A stretch of 64,000 nucleotides of DNA from positions 18,388-82,387 of the forward strand of contig NZ_LQGY01000032.1 in the NCBI RefSeq assembly GCF_001620055.1, in the 5' to 3' direction. This stretch comes from Agromyces sp. NDB4Y10 (GTDB taxonomy: Bacteria; Actinomycetota; Actinomycetes; Actinomycetales; Microbacteriaceae). The position numbers and the translations under genes were made by a program. The notes beneath the pieces are model-generated. The model saw nothing but the letters and a program-made list of their open reading frames with translations. It had not been told where the DNA came from and made no database searches. Positions 1 to 9,638 of this stretch are shown piece after piece (within the stretch, counting starts at the first letter, position 1; every line of letters begins with the position of its first letter).

Positions 1-1
1 C

Positions 2-1807
2 ACGACGGACCCGGCACTCAAGGCCTGGGTCGCCGAGATCGCCGCCCTGACCAAGCCCGACGAGATCGTCTGGTGCGACGGATCCAAGCGCGAGGCCGAC
101 GAGCTCACCCGGCAGCTCGTCGCGGAGGGCAAGCTCATCAAGCTCAACCCCGAGTGGCGGCCCAACAGCTACCTGGCCCGCACCGACCCGTCGGATGTCG
201 CGCGCGTGGAGGACCGCACGTTCATCTGCTCCACCTACGAGGAGGACGCGGGCCCGACCAACAACTGGCGCGATCCGCACGCGATGCGCGAGGAGCTCAC
301 CGAGGTCTTCGACGGCTCGATGAAGGGCCGCACGATGTACGTCGTCCCGTTCTCGATGGGCCCGCTCGGCGGCGACATCAGCCAGCTCGGCGTGGAGATC
401 ACCGACTCGCCGTACGTCGTGCTGTCGATGGGCATCATGACGCGCATGGGCGAGCAGGTGTACCGCCTCATCGAGGCGGGCGAGCCGTGGGTGCGCACCA
501 TCCACTCGGTCGGCTACCCGCTCGTCGACGGCGTCGGTCACCGCCGCGAGGACGTCGAGTGGCCCTGCAACGAGACGAAGTACATCGTCCAGTTCCCCGA
601 CTCGCGTGAGATCTGGTCGTACGGCTCGGGCTACGGCGGCAACGCGCTGCTCGCCAAGAAGGCCTTCGCGCTGCGCATCGCGAGCGTCATGGCGCGCGAC
701 GAGGGATGGCTCGCCGAGCACATGCTGCTCATCAAGATCACCTCGCCCGAGGGCAAGGCGTACCACGTGGCGGCCGCGTTCCCGTCGGCCTGCGGCAAGA
801 CCAACCTGGCGATGCTGCAGCCCACGATCCCCGGCTGGAAGGTCGAGACCATCGGCGATGACATCGCCTGGATGCGGCCCGGCGAGGACGGCCGCCTCTA
901 CGCGATCAACCCCGAGGCCGGCTTCTTCGGCGTCGCGCCCGGGACGGGCGAGTCGACCAACCCGACGGCCGTGCAGACGCTCTGGGGCAACACGATCTTC
1001 ACGAACGTCGCGCTCCGGCCCGACGGCGACGTCTGGTGGGAGGGGCTCACCGACGAGGCGCCGGCCGAGCTCATCGACTGGGAGGGCAAGCCCTGGACGC
1101 CCGCGTCCGGCCGTCCCGCCGCGCACCCGAACTCGCGCTTCACGGTCGCCGCCGCGCAGTGCCCGCAGATCTCCGACGACTGGGACGCCCACGACGGCGT
1201 GCCGGTCGACGCGATCCTCTTCGGCGGCCGCCGGGCGACCAATGTACCGCTCGTCGCCGAGGCGCGCAGCTGGAAGCACGGCGTCTTCATGGGCGCGACC
1301 ATCTCGTCCGAGCAGACGGCCGCGGCCGAGGGCACGGTCGGCGAGCTCCGCCGCGACCCGTTCGCGATGCTCCCGTTCTGCGGCTACAACATGGCCGACT
1401 ACTGGGGCCACTGGGTCAAGATGGGCCGCATCCTCGACGCGAACGCGCCGAAGATCTTCCAGGTCAACTGGTTCCGCAAGGGCCATGACGGCAAGTTCCT
1501 CTGGCCCGGGTTCGGCGAGAACTCGCGGGTGCTCGAGTGGATCGTCGGTCGCATCGAGGGCACGGCCGAGGCGCGTGAGACGCCGATCGGCCTCCTGCCG
1601 GCCGACGGGTCGCTCGACCTCGACGGCCTCGACCTGCCCCAGGAGACCCTCGACGAGCTCTTCGAGGTCGACCCCACGACCTGGCTCGCCGAGTGCGACC
1701 TGACCGAGGAGTACTTCGAGCAGTTCGGCGACCGCGTGCCGGCGGCGCTCCGCGCCGAGCTGTCGAGCCTGCGGTACCACCTGCAGCAGCAGACCACCTC
1801 GGCCTGA
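2..1807 (+). CDS. pckG: Phosphoenolpyruvate carboxykinase (GTP), 5' end cut by window
   Basis: Converts oxaloacetate plus GTP to phosphoenolpyruvate, CO2 and GDP, the entry step of gluconeogenesis, in the cytoplasm. The open frame runs in from the window edge; 601 residues are visible, so only roughly 10-15 N-terminal residues should be missing against the usual 600-620 of the monomeric GTP-dependent class. Diagnostic motifs are the P-loop FPSACGKTN, the metal/nucleotide motif [10 protein letters not shown] and GFFGVAPGT. The ATP-dependent PckA type lacks this arrangement. A strong hairpin follows the stop codon, so it probably ends a transcript. Identification is secure from the motifs and full-length similarity to the family as remembered. 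Confidence 0.97.
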   Translation, partial: TTDPALKAWVAEIAALTKPDEIVWCDGSKREADELTRQLVAEGKLIKLNPEWRPNSYLARTDPSDVARVEDRTFICSTYEEDAGPTNNWRDPHAMREELTEVFDGSMKGRTMYVVPFSMGPLGGDISQLGVEITDSPYVVLSMGIMTRMGEQVYRLIEAGEPWVRTIHSVGYPLVDGVGHRREDVEWPCNETKYIVQFPDSREIWSYGSGYGGNALLAKKAFALRIASVMARDEGWLAEHMLLIKITSPEGKAYHVAAAFPSACGKTNLAMLQPTIPGWKVETIGDDIAWMRPGEDGRLYAINPEAGFFGVAPGTGESTNPTAVQTLWGNTIFTNVALRPDGDVWWEGLTDEAPAELIDWEGKPWTPASGRPAAHPNSRFTVAAAQCPQISDDWDAHDGVPVDAILFGGRRATNVPLVAEARSWKHGVFMGATISSEQTAAAEGTVGELRRDPFAMLPFCGYNMADYWGHWVKMGRILDANAPKIFQVNWFRKGHDGKFLWPGFGENSRVLEWIVGRIEGTAEARETPIGLLPADGSLDLDGLDLPQETLDELFEVDPTTWLAECDLTEEYFEQFGDRVPAALRAELSSLRYHLQQQTTSA

Positions 1808-1817
1808 CGGCCGACGG

Positions 1818-1877
1818 CGACGGATGCCGCGGGCGCGGCGTGCACGGGAAGGCGCGCCACGCCCGCGGCATCCGTCG
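1818..1877 (+). terminator. Long hairpin after pckG
   Basis: Perfect 18-bp inverted repeat (arms 1818-1835 and 1860-1877) with a 24-nt loop, starting 11 bases after the pckG stop. No T-run follows, as is common in GC-rich actinobacteria. Each arm contains the decamer CGGATGCCGC or its complement, which recurs through the window. Confidence 0.6.
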
Positions 1878-1919
1878 TCTCGTCATGCCCCGGCGCTACC
1901 GTGAGCCGCGGAGGGGCGC

Positions 1920-2333
1920 ATGGAGTTCGGCACGGTCATCACCACGGTCGGCGAGGTCATCGACGTGCTCGGCGTCGCCGCGATCGTGGTCGGCGTCCTC
2001 TACGCGCTGGCGGATGCCGCGATCCGCCGCGTCCGGCGGATGGGCCCCGTCTACGCGAGGTTCCGTCGCGTGCTCGGGCGCGGCATCCTGGTCGGCCTGG
2101 AGCTCCTCGTCGCCGCCGACATCATCCGCACGGTCGCGGTGACGCCGACCATCGAGTCGGTGAGCGTGCTCGCCCTCATCGTCGTGATCAGGACCTTCCT
2201 CAGCTGGTCGCTCGAGGTCGAGATCTCGGGCCGCTGGCCGTGGCAGAAGGCGCGCGCCGGCGCCGTCGAGGCGGACGACGGCGAGGACCGAGCCGGGCCG
2301 CCGCCGGCGACGGCGACCGCGAGCCGGGTCTAG
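1920..2333 (+). CDS. DUF1622-like small membrane protein
   Basis: A 137-residue protein with hydrophobic stretches at about residues 12-30, 52-72 and 80-95 and a basic first loop (IRRVRRMG), resembling the DUF1622 family of three-helix inner-membrane proteins of unknown function. The ATG is preceded by GGAGGGG eight bases upstream. The C-terminal tail after residue 112 is acidic, then Ala/Pro-rich, and likely cytoplasmic. It is convergent with the next gene: the two stop codons share the sequence CTAG. The family assignment is by recall; the function is unknown. Confidence 0.7.
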   Translation: MEFGTVITTVGEVIDVLGVAAIVVGVLYALADAAIRRVRRMGPVYARFRRVLGRGILVGLELLVAADIIRTVAVTPTIESVSVLALIVVIRTFLSWSLEVEISGRWPWQKARAGAVEADDGEDRAGPPPATATASRV

Positions 2334-2818
2334 GCGCGAGGTCGAGCGCCCGAGTCGAGCGGCCACACCGCGACCACCGTGCGCATCGCGCGGCCCTCGG
2401 GCGGCCGCAGGTCGACGAGCGCCGCCTGGCGCAGCGGCACCGAGCTTCCCGGTGGAACGGAACCGTGCGAGGTGTCGGTGACATGCGGCCGGTAGTCCGC
2501 GCGCGCCCGCGCGACATCCACGTCGGCCTCGCGCAGGGCGGCCAGCAGCCGGACGCGCATCGCCCCGAGCGGCCCGTCGTCGCGGAGCAGGGTCACGGGG
2601 ACGGTCCGCCGCGTGCCGAACATCGCCCGATCGACCGCGGCCGCCTCGATCTCGCGTCGGCCGTGCAGCACGGGACCGAGCAGCGCGACCACCCAGCCGG
2701 CGTCGCGGTGCGTCTCGAACGGCTCGACGACGGTGACGTGCAGCGGCCACGCCGACACCGGGAACGCGTCGCCGGCGGCGAGCGGCTCGAGCGGCAGGAC
2801 GACGGCGAAGCGGCCCAT
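2330..2818 (-). CDS. 2H phosphoesterase / 2'-5' RNA ligase-like protein
   Basis: A 162-residue protein with the two H-x-T motifs that define the 2H phosphoesterase superfamily: PLHVTVVEP near residue 29 and RPHVTDTS near residue 110. These paired His/Thr residues act on 2',3'-cyclic phosphates or 2'-5' linkages in relatives such as LigT/ThpR and CPDases. The spacing and the length are typical. The start is supported by GGGGA upstream. Substrate cannot be told from sequence; the alternative is a member with no RNA role. It ends overlapping the DUF1622-like gene tail to tail. Confidence 0.75.
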   Translation of the reverse strand: MGRFAVVLPLEPLAAGDAFPVSAWPLHVTVVEPFETHRDAGWVVALLGPVLHGRREIEAAAVDRAMFGTRRTVPVTLLRDDGPLGAMRVRLLAALREADVDVARARADYRPHVTDTSHGSVPPGSSVPLRQAALVDLRPPEGRAMRTVVAVWPLDSGARPRA

Positions 2819-2857
2819 GTCCCCAGCGTAGGCGGGGCACGGGCCGCTGCAGTCCGG

Positions 2858-3646
2858 TCAGATGCCGGCTTCGCCGAACAGGTCGAGGAGCGCGTCCGGC
2901 GCGAACCGGATCTCGACCGACCCGGTCGGGCCGCCGCCCGCGGTGCCGACCCACAGGCCCGAACCCTCGTGCACGCGCATCCAGCCGTCGCGGAACACGA
3001 CGTCGGCGCCGAACACGATGCCGAGCACGGGCGACTGGCCGGCGCGCACCGCGATCGACCCCTCGACGTCGTGCTCGGCACGGGCGTCGACGTCCTCGCG
3101 CGCCTCGACGCCGACGAGCGGGCGGACCACGGGCGTGGCGAAGCCGGGCGCGTCGAACGGGCTCGCGGATGCCGCATCCGGCACCACCCCGACGTGCACG
3201 CTCGTCGAGGCCAGCGCCGTCTCGGCCCGACCGTCGAGCACGAGGCGGCTGCCGACGCGGAAGCGGTAGAAGACGCGACCGTCCGCCGGCGCGGTCGGCA
3301 GCACCACGGCGCTCGCCCAGTTGCGGGACCACGCGAGCGGTTCGCCCTGCCGGTTGGGCGCGTCGTAGAGGCTCGCGGTGATGCGCACCGCGCCGTCCGT
3401 GCGGGTCGGCGCGGACCGCAGCGAGCTGTGGCGTTCACCGGCGGGCGTCACGGTGCGCGCCTGCTCGAAGGCGGGCAGGCGCTGGGTGTCCCACTCGCGC
3501 AGCCACGCCTGCAGGCGGGCGCGGAGCGCGTCGAAGTCCGGGCCGGTCTCGGGTACGGCGTCGGTGGGCGGTGCGGTGAGCACGGCGGCGAGGTCGCGTG
3601 CGGGCAGCGCGCGGTCCGCGCTGCGGGGGGCGTCGAGCATGGTCAT
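2858..3646 (-). CDS. Hypothetical protein, 262 residues
   Basis: Not recognised. The start is supported by GGAGGACC seven bases before the ATG. The N-terminal 45 residues are Ala/Pro-rich; the rest is predicted soluble with alternating beta-like stretches (VFYRFRVGSRLVL, SIAVRAGQSPVLGIVFG, SGLWVGTAGG) and no membrane segment or signal peptide. One plausible reading is a beta-rich binding fold, but no motif proves it. It lies 39 bases after the 2H phosphoesterase start on the same strand, so the two may be co-transcribed. Confidence 0.6.
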   Translation of the reverse strand: MTMLDAPRSADRALPARDLAAVLTAPPTDAVPETGPDFDALRARLQAWLREWDTQRLPAFEQARTVTPAGERHSSLRSAPTRTDGAVRITASLYDAPNRQGEPLAWSRNWASAVVLPTAPADGRVFYRFRVGSRLVLDGRAETALASTSVHVGVVPDAASASPFDAPGFATPVVRPLVGVEAREDVDARAEHDVEGSIAVRAGQSPVLGIVFGADVVFRDGWMRVHEGSGLWVGTAGGGPTGSVEIRFAPDALLDLFGEAGI

Positions 3647-3797
3647 GGTGGTCCTCCGTCGATGCGGCGCGGGCGCGCCGGGTGACTCGAATGGAGGACA
3701 CGCTACGAACCGCGGTCGCCCGCGGCATCCGCGTACGCCCCGGAACCGGGTGGGGGCCAGCCCTGAGCCGCGCCTGGGGGTGCGCCGCGGCCGACGG

Positions 3798-5855
3798 TCA
3801 CACGAGCAGCTGGTGCTCGGCCAGCTCGCGGTACAGCGGTACCGCCCGGACGAGCTCGTCGTGGGTGCCCTCGCCGATGACGCGACCCTCGTCGAGCACG
3901 ATGATGCGGTCGGAGTCCACGACCGTCGACAGCCGGTGCGCGATCACGATGAGCGTGCGGCCGGCCGACACGGCGTCGATCGCCTCGCGCATCATGCGCT
4001 CGTTGACCCCGTCGAGCGACGAGGTCGACTCGTCGAGCAGCAGGATCGGCGGTGCCGCGAGCAGGGCCCGCGCGATCGCGAGCCGCTGGCGCTCGCCGCC
4101 GGAGAGCATGATCCCGTTCTCGCCGACCTCGGCGTCGAGCCCGGCGGGGTCGCGCTCGAGCACGCCGCCCAGGTTGACCGCCCGGAGCACGTGCACGCAC
4201 TCCTCGTCGGTCGCATCGGGGCTCCCGAGCAGGAGGTTGTCGCGGATGGTGCCGGCGAGCACCGGCGCGTCCTGCTCCACGTAGCCGATCTGGGCGCGCA
4301 GCTCGGGTCGCTCGATCGACTTCAGGTCGAGCCCGCCCATGCGGACGGTGCCGACGCTCGGGTCGTAGAACCGCTCGATGAGCGCGAGGATGGTCGACTT
4401 CCCGGCGCCGGACGGGCCGACGAGGGCGATGCGCTGCCCGCGCGGCACCCGGAAGGACACGCCGCGCAGCACCGGCTGCCGGTCGGTCACGTCGGGCTCC
4501 GGCAGGTGCTCGTCGGGCGACTCGTTCGCCGGGTCGGCGGGGTCGTTCGGGGTGGTGACGGCATAGGCGAAGTGCACGTCGTCGAACTCGATCGCCGCGG
4601 CATCCGGCTGCAGGCCCTCGTTCGCGGGCCCGACCATGACGGCGCGCGGGGCGATGCGGCGGTCGTGCGCGTCCTCGTCGGGCAGGTCGAGGATCTCCTG
4701 AATCCGACCGAGCGCGCCGAGCGCCTGGTTCACCGAGGTGATCGCCCCGAAGGCCTGGCCGAGCGGGAGGATCATCATGAACAGGAACAGGATGAACGCG
4801 ACGAGGTCGGCGATCGTGATCGCGCCGGAGGCCACGCGGAACCCGCCGACGCCGAGCACGACGAGGAACGACACCTGCATGGCGATGCCGGCGATCGGCA
4901 CGATGAGGGCTGAGATGCGGGCGACCTGGACGCCCATGCGCCACGCACCCTCGGCCTGGACGCCGACGTCGGCGACCTCGCGCTCGGTGGCCCCGGCAGC
5001 GCGGATGGTGCGCACCGACGTGATCGCGCGTTCGACCGACGCCGCCACGTCGCCGACCTTCTCCTGTGCGGCGCGAGAGGCTTCGCGGACGCGTGCCGAG
5101 AGCAGGGTGACTGTGGTGACCGCGACCGCGATGACGAGCACGGTGAGCCCGAGCAGCACGGGGTCGATGATGAGCATGGCGATGATCGCGCCGACGAACG
5201 TGACGGCGCCGCCGACGGCCTCGACGAGTCCCTGCGTGAGCACGGCCCGGAGCATCGTCGTGTCGCTGCCGACGCGGGAGACCAGGTCGCCGGTGCGGCG
5301 CGTGTCGAACTCGGCGATGGGCAGGTGGAGGATCTTGGCGATGAGCCGCTTCCGGCTCGACAGCACGACGCCCTCGCCGGTGCGCTGCAGCAGGTAGTGC
5401 TGGTACCCCGTGATGACCGCGCTCAGGACGACGAGGCCGATGAGCGCCCACACGAGCCCGTCGAGCGCGTCGCCGGCCTCGACGATGGTGATGACCCGGC
5501 CGACGAGCAGCGGCTGGGCGAGGCTCGCGACCGCGCCGACGATCGACAGCACCGCGACGACGATCAGCACCGGCCGGTGCTCGAAGATGAACGGCAGCAG
5601 CTGCCGGAAGGTGGCACGCGGCCCGGGCGGGGTCTCGCCGCGGCGGGCGAACAGGCTGCGCCGGGCACCTGCGCCGGCTCGACCGCCGGACGGCTTCGAT
5701 GTCGCCGACGTCGACCCCGACTCGTCGTCGGTCGTCGACTCGGCGGTGCGCCGGACGGGGAGGGGGATCCCGCCGGTTCGCGCCGAGCGTGCGGTGGCCC
5801 GTTCGGCGGCGCGTGCCTCGGCTCGGGTGCCGGGGCGCATCTCGATCTCGCTCAT
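3798..5855 (-). CDS. ABC exporter, fused membrane and ATPase domains
   Basis: A 685-residue half-transporter. The first ~85 residues are a charged cytoplasmic extension; residues ~90-370 form a six-helix type-IV exporter membrane domain; the rest is the nucleotide-binding domain with Walker A GPSGAGKST, signature LSGGERQR, Walker B ILLLDES and the H-loop in IAHRLST. It would work as a homodimer or with an unlinked partner, moving a lipid, peptide or drug outward; no adjacent partner exists. The start chosen is the ATG at 5855, preceded by AGGAAG. An unusual Asp/Glu/Pro-rich insertion of about 30 residues separates the FAY aromatic motif from the LRGVSF strand of the ATPase. Substrate unknown. 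Confidence 0.9.
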   Translation of the reverse strand: MSEIEMRPGTRAEARAAERATARSARTGGIPLPVRRTAESTTDDESGSTSATSKPSGGRAGAGARRSLFARRGETPPGPRATFRQLLPFIFEHRPVLIVVAVLSIVGAVASLAQPLLVGRVITIVEAGDALDGLVWALIGLVVLSAVITGYQHYLLQRTGEGVVLSSRKRLIAKILHLPIAEFDTRRTGDLVSRVGSDTTMLRAVLTQGLVEAVGGAVTFVGAIIAMLIIDPVLLGLTVLVIAVAVTTVTLLSARVREASRAAQEKVGDVAASVERAITSVRTIRAAGATEREVADVGVQAEGAWRMGVQVARISALIVPIAGIAMQVSFLVVLGVGGFRVASGAITIADLVAFILFLFMMILPLGQAFGAITSVNQALGALGRIQEILDLPDEDAHDRRIAPRAVMVGPANEGLQPDAAAIEFDDVHFAYAVTTPNDPADPANESPDEHLPEPDVTDRQPVLRGVSFRVPRGQRIALVGPSGAGKSTILALIERFYDPSVGTVRMGGLDLKSIERPELRAQIGYVEQDAPVLAGTIRDNLLLGSPDATDEECVHVLRAVNLGGVLERDPAGLDAEVGENGIMLSGGERQRLAIARALLAAPPILLLDESTSSLDGVNERMMREAIDAVSAGRTLIVIAHRLSTVVDSDRIIVLDEGRVIGEGTHDELVRAVPLYRELAEHQLLV

Positions 5856-6063
5856 CTCGTCTTCCTGTCGCCTGGCGCACGACCGGGGCATCCGTCCACC
5901 CGGCCGCGGGCCGCCTTGCAGCATACGTCGGGCGGCTGGGAACCGGACGCGGATCCCGTCAGCCTGTGGACGGCTGCGCCATCGCCGGGGCGCTCGGCGA
6001 TACGCTCGGCGCAGACCGCCCGGGCGACGTCGCCGCGGTCGCACCGACCGAAGGGGCCTTGTC

Positions 6064-6855
6064 GTGACCCGATTCCCGTTGCCCGTCGTCGCCGCCGCGG
6101 CGCTCGCCCTGACCCTCGGCGGGTGCGCCGCCGTGGAGCCCGGGGCGACGGCCGCGCCCGCGCCCGCGTCTCCCGAGCGGGCCGGGGCGACCGCGTCGGC
6201 GTCGGTCGTCGAGCCCGCGGAGCTCCCGAACGGCGTCATCGGCCGGGCGACGCTGGTCGGCGCCGACGGCTCGGTCGCCGTGTCGGTCGAGGTGTCGCGA
6301 TCCGGCGACGACCTCCTCGAGATCCGTTCCCTGCCCGCCCCGGGACTCGATCTCGCGAGGACCGAGCTCATGCTCGCGCCCCGCCCCCTCGCCGACGACG
6401 CGACGTGCTTCGACGAGGGCCTGCGGTACGGACTCGGGACCCCGGTCGAGGGCGAACCGGCGCGATGGGGTGTCGCCGACCTCGGCGAGGGCGATCCGTC
6501 CTTCCTCGACGAGGCGGTCCTGGTCCGCGGTCCCGCGGAGGCGACGGCGGAGACCGAGTGCTTCGCCGACATCGTCGCGCGCGGGCCGATCGAGTGGTCG
6601 TTCGCGCCGCTGCGGACCGGACTCGTCGCATCCGACGCCGGTGCCACGGGCGGTGCCCGGGGTGACGCGACGGTCGAGGACGGCGCACCGGTCGCCTACA
6701 CGGTCGCTCGTGACGACCTCATCGACGAGGTCGCGGCGAGGTTCGGGATCACGGCCGGCGACCTCCTCTACCTCAACCCCGACCGCAGTCCGCCGGGCGG
6801 CGTGAGCACGCTGCACCCCGGCGAAGTGCTCAACCTCGTCGTCGAGCGTCGCTGA
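6064..6855 (+). CDS. LysM-domain lipoprotein
   Basis: A 263-residue protein with a GTG start preceded by GAAGGGG. Residues 1-20 form a lipoprotein signal ending in the lipobox LGGC, so Cys20 should be lipidated and the protein anchored outside the membrane. After a low-complexity Ala/Pro linker comes a ~150-residue domain not recognised, and the last ~50 residues form a LysM (YTVARDDLIDEVAARFGI ... LNPD ... LHPGEVLNLV), which in the family binds peptidoglycan glycan strands. A role at the cell wall is inferred. TACGCT at 6001-6006 could be a -10 element. Confidence 0.82.
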   Translation: MTRFPLPVVAAAALALTLGGCAAVEPGATAAPAPASPERAGATASASVVEPAELPNGVIGRATLVGADGSVAVSVEVSRSGDDLLEIRSLPAPGLDLARTELMLAPRPLADDATCFDEGLRYGLGTPVEGEPARWGVADLGEGDPSFLDEAVLVRGPAEATAETECFADIVARGPIEWSFAPLRTGLVASDAGATGGARGDATVEDGAPVAYTVARDDLIDEVAARFGITAGDLLYLNPDRSPPGGVSTLHPGEVLNLVVERR

Positions 6856-6867
6856 GGGACGTCGGCG

Positions 6868-7764
6868 TCAGGCGGGCGAGCCCGCGCCGGGCGACGTGAT
6901 GACGGATGCCGCGGCGGCATGCCCCGCGAGGCAGGCCGCCGTCGCATCCGCCCCGCCGATCGCGGCCGCGAGGTACCCCGCCGCGAACGCGTCGCCCGCC
7001 CCGGTCAGGTCGCGGACCCCGTCGACGGGCGCCACGGGCACGCGCGCGACGAGCACGCCGTCGTCGAACACCTCGGTCGGGCGGGGTCCGTGCTTCACGA
7101 CGAGCCGACGGGCGACGGATGCCGCCACCGGGCCGCCGCCCGCGACGCCGAGCAGCTCGGCCTCGGTCTCGTTCGCGAGCAGCACGTCGGGTCGCAGCTC
7201 GGCGTACCAGCCCAGCACCCGTTCCACGCCGAGCCCGTCGAGCAGGCCGGTCGACGACGCGTCGAGCGAGACCCGGGCGCCGCGACCGCGGGCCAGGCCG
7301 ATGAGCCGGCGCACCTCGGACCGCATGGGTTCGTGCTCGAGGCCGTAGCTCGGCGCGTGCAGCCACGCCGCCCCGTCGAGCCAGCCGGTGTCGACCCCGT
7401 GCAGCTCGGCCGCCGCCGCGCGATCCGGGAACATCGTGCGCTCGCCGTCGGGGGCGACGACGAGCACGACCGCGCCGGTGCGCCCGTCGCGCTGGACCCG
7501 CACCTCGGCGCCCGACGCGGCGAGGGCGGTCTCGAGCGTGCGTCCCGCGGCGTCGTCGCCGACCCGGCCGATGAATCGCGTCGGCGTGCGGGACGCCGCG
7601 TGCGAGGCGACGTTCGCCGCGCTCCCGCCGCGAGCACGGAACACCTGCGCCGCCGAATCGGTCGCGGCGCGGATCGGCTCCGTCGCCCACACGACGATGT
7701 CCTCGAGCAGGTCGCCGACGACCACGAGGACGCCCGGCGCCGCAGACTCAGCCGGCGAGGTCAC
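6868..7764 (-). CDS. psuK: PfkB-family kinase, probable pseudouridine kinase
   Basis: A 298-residue PfkB/ribokinase fold. The N-terminal GGSAANVA segment binds the sugar and DLTGAGDAFAAGYL carries the anion hole and catalytic Asp of the family. PfkB members differ in substrate, but this gene overlaps the 3' end of psuG by 17 bases on the same strand, which makes pseudouridine to pseudouridine 5'-phosphate the most likely reaction. The pair would then break pseudouridine from RNA turnover into uracil and ribose 5-phosphate. Without the neighbour it would only be called a sugar or nucleoside kinase. Confidence 0.82.
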   Translation of the reverse strand: MTSPAESAAPGVLVVVGDLLEDIVVWATEPIRAATDSAAQVFRARGGSAANVASHAASRTPTRFIGRVGDDAAGRTLETALAASGAEVRVQRDGRTGAVVLVVAPDGERTMFPDRAAAAELHGVDTGWLDGAAWLHAPSYGLEHEPMRSEVRRLIGLARGRGARVSLDASSTGLLDGLGVERVLGWYAELRPDVLLANETEAELLGVAGGGPVAASVARRLVVKHGPRPTEVFDDGVLVARVPVAPVDGVRDLTGAGDAFAAGYLAAAIGGADATAACLAGHAAAASVITSPGAGSPA

Positions 7765-8677
7765 GCGCGATCTCCGCGCCGAGCCGGGCGTTGCCGCGGT
7801 AGACGGCGAGGTTCACCTCGAGGCTCCGTCCGCCGGTCGCGCGCTGCACTAAGTCGAGCAGGAACGGGGTCGTGTCGTGGCCGGTGACGCCCGCGGCATC
7901 CGCTGCCGACAGCGCCTCGGCGAGGACGCGCTCGTGCTCCGCCGGATCGAGCTGGTCCGACTCGGCGATCGGATTGGCGACCAGGACGGCCGCGTCGAGC
8001 CCGAGCTCGTCGCGCGCCCGGGCGACGTCCGCGGCATCCGTCGCCGATTCGACCCGCGCCGGCACCGGGAAGCCGGAGTCGGCGACGTAGAACCCCGGGT
8101 ACCGGTCGGTGCGGTAGCCGACGACGGTGATGCCGAGGGTCTCGAGCCGCTCGAGCGTCGCCGGGATGTCGAGGATGGACTTGACGCCCGCGCTCACGAC
8201 CGTGATGGGCGTCGCGGACAGCGCGGGCAGGTCGGCCGATTCGTCGAAGGTCGTGTTCGCGCCGCGGTGCACGCCGCCGAGGCCTCCGGTCGAGAACACG
8301 CGGATGCCGGCGCGGTGCGCGAGCCAGGCCGTGGCCGCGACGGTGGTCCCCGCGTCGAGCCGGCGCGCGCGGGCGACGGGCAGGTCGCGGGTGCTCGCCT
8401 TCACGACGGACTCCGACGCGCACAGCAGCTCGATCTCCGAGGTCTCGAGCCCGACCGTCGGCACGCCGTCGACCACGCCGATGGTGGCGGGCTCGACGCC
8501 CGCCTCGCGGACGAGCGCCTCGGTCTCCAGTCCGACCTCGAGGTTCCGGGGGCGGGGGAGGCCGTGCGTGAGGATCGTCGACTCGAGGGCGAGCACGGGG
8601 CGTCCGGCGGCGACGGCGGCGCGCACCCGATCGGCGATGCGGATGCCGGCGGAGGGGGCGGTCTGCATGCGCCTCAT
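7748..8677 (-). CDS. psuG: Pseudouridine-5'-phosphate glycosidase
   Basis: Reversibly cleaves the C-C glycosidic bond of pseudouridine 5'-phosphate to uracil and ribose 5-phosphate. The 309-residue protein has the family hallmarks: ALESTILTHGLPRP near the N-terminus with the catalytic Glu, VVKASTRDLPV with the active-site Lys, STGGLGGVHRGA, and VSAGVKSILDIPATLE with the GYRTD.YPGFY region. Either ATG at 8677 or ATG at 8668 could start it; neither has a clear ribosome site, so the longer is given. It is divergent from the ABC exporter operon and overlaps psuK by 17 bases. Confidence 0.93.
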   Translation of the reverse strand: MRRMQTAPSAGIRIADRVRAAVAAGRPVLALESTILTHGLPRPRNLEVGLETEALVREAGVEPATIGVVDGVPTVGLETSEIELLCASESVVKASTRDLPVARARRLDAGTTVAATAWLAHRAGIRVFSTGGLGGVHRGANTTFDESADLPALSATPITVVSAGVKSILDIPATLERLETLGITVVGYRTDRYPGFYVADSGFPVPARVESATDAADVARARDELGLDAAVLVANPIAESDQLDPAEHERVLAEALSAADAAGVTGHDTTPFLLDLVQRATGGRSLEVNLAVYRGNARLGAEIARDLAG

Positions 8678-8697
8678 GCTATGTCGGCCGCCGGGTC

Positions 8698-8703
8698 TAG
8701 GGT
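8698..8703 (+). promoter_or_regulatory. Putative -10 element, leaderless ABC ATPase gene
   Basis: TAGGGT matches the actinobacterial TAnnnT -10 form and ends eight bases before the GTG at 8712, which has no Shine-Dalgarno sequence. Transcription would start at or next to the start codon, giving a leaderless mRNA. Inference from spacing only. Confidence 0.45.
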
Positions 8704-8711
8704 GGTGAACC

Positions 8712-9638
8712 GTGCCGCAGCCCGTGATCGTCGCCAGGGACCTCGTCAAGAAGTACGGGGAGTTCGCCGCCGTCGACGGGCTCTCCTTCGAGGTGGCGCC
8801 CGGCGAGTCGTTCGGGCTGCTCGGCCCGAACGGCGCCGGCAAGTCGACGACCATGCGCATGATCGGCGCGGTGTCCACGCGGACCGCGGGCGGCCTGTCG
8901 ATCCTCGGGCTCGATCCCGACCGGCACGGTCCCGACATCCGCTCGCAGCTCGGGGTCGTGCCGCAGGCCGACAACCTCGACACCGAGCTGCGGGTGCGCG
9001 AGAACCTGCTCGTGTACGGCCGCTACTTCGGCCTGCCGCGTCGCGTGGTCGCCGAGCGCGCCGACGAGCTGCTCGAGTTCGCCCAGCTGTCCGACCGCGG
9101 GCAGGCGAAGGTCGACGCGCTCTCCGGCGGCATGAAGCGCCGGCTCACCATCGCGCGCGGGCTCATCAACGACCCGCGCATCATCCTGCTCGACGAGCCG
9201 ACCACCGGGCTCGACCCGCAGGCCCGGCACATCCTGTGGGACCGACTGTTCCGGCTGAAGGAGCAGGGCAAGACGCTCGTGCTCACCACCCACTACATGG
9301 ACGAGGCGGAGCAGCTCTGCGACCGCCTCGTCGTGGTCGACCACGGCCGCATCATGGCCGAGGGCTCGCCCGCCCAGCTCATCCGCGAGTACTCGTCGCG
9401 CGAGGTGCTCGAGCTGCGGTTCGGGTCCGACCGCAACGAGGAGGTCGCGCGCGCCCTCGAGGGGTCCGGCGACCGCATCGAGGTGCTGCCCGACCGCATC
9501 CTCGTCTACACGGCCGACGGCGAGGCCGAACTCGAGCGGATCTCCGCCGCGGGACTGCACCCGATCACGAGCCTGGTGCGGCGCTCGAGCCTCGAGGACG
9601 TCTTCCTGCGCCTCACCGGGCGGAGCCTCATCGAATGA
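8712..9638 (+). CDS. ABC exporter ATP-binding protein (drug-resistance/NodI type)
   Basis: A 308-residue ATPase with Walker A GPNGAGKST, signature LSGGMKRRL, Walker B IILLDEPTTGLD and the switch His in LTTHYMDEAEQL. The C-terminal ~80-residue extension is typical of the DrrA/NodI/CcmA-like subfamily, which pairs with ABC-2 permeases for export. The GTG start lacks a ribosome site and has a -10-like TAGGGT just upstream, so the message may be leaderless. Its stop overlaps the ATG of the first permease (ATGA), and the three genes form one translationally coupled operon. Cargo unknown. Confidence 0.93.
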   Translation: MPQPVIVARDLVKKYGEFAAVDGLSFEVAPGESFGLLGPNGAGKSTTMRMIGAVSTRTAGGLSILGLDPDRHGPDIRSQLGVVPQADNLDTELRVRENLLVYGRYFGLPRRVVAERADELLEFAQLSDRGQAKVDALSGGMKRRLTIARGLINDPRIILLDEPTTGLDPQARHILWDRLFRLKEQGKTLVLTTHYMDEAEQLCDRLVVVDHGRIMAEGSPAQLIREYSSREVLELRFGSDRNEEVARALEGSGDRIEVLPDRILVYTADGEAELERISAAGLHPITSLVRRSSLEDVFLRLTGRSLIE

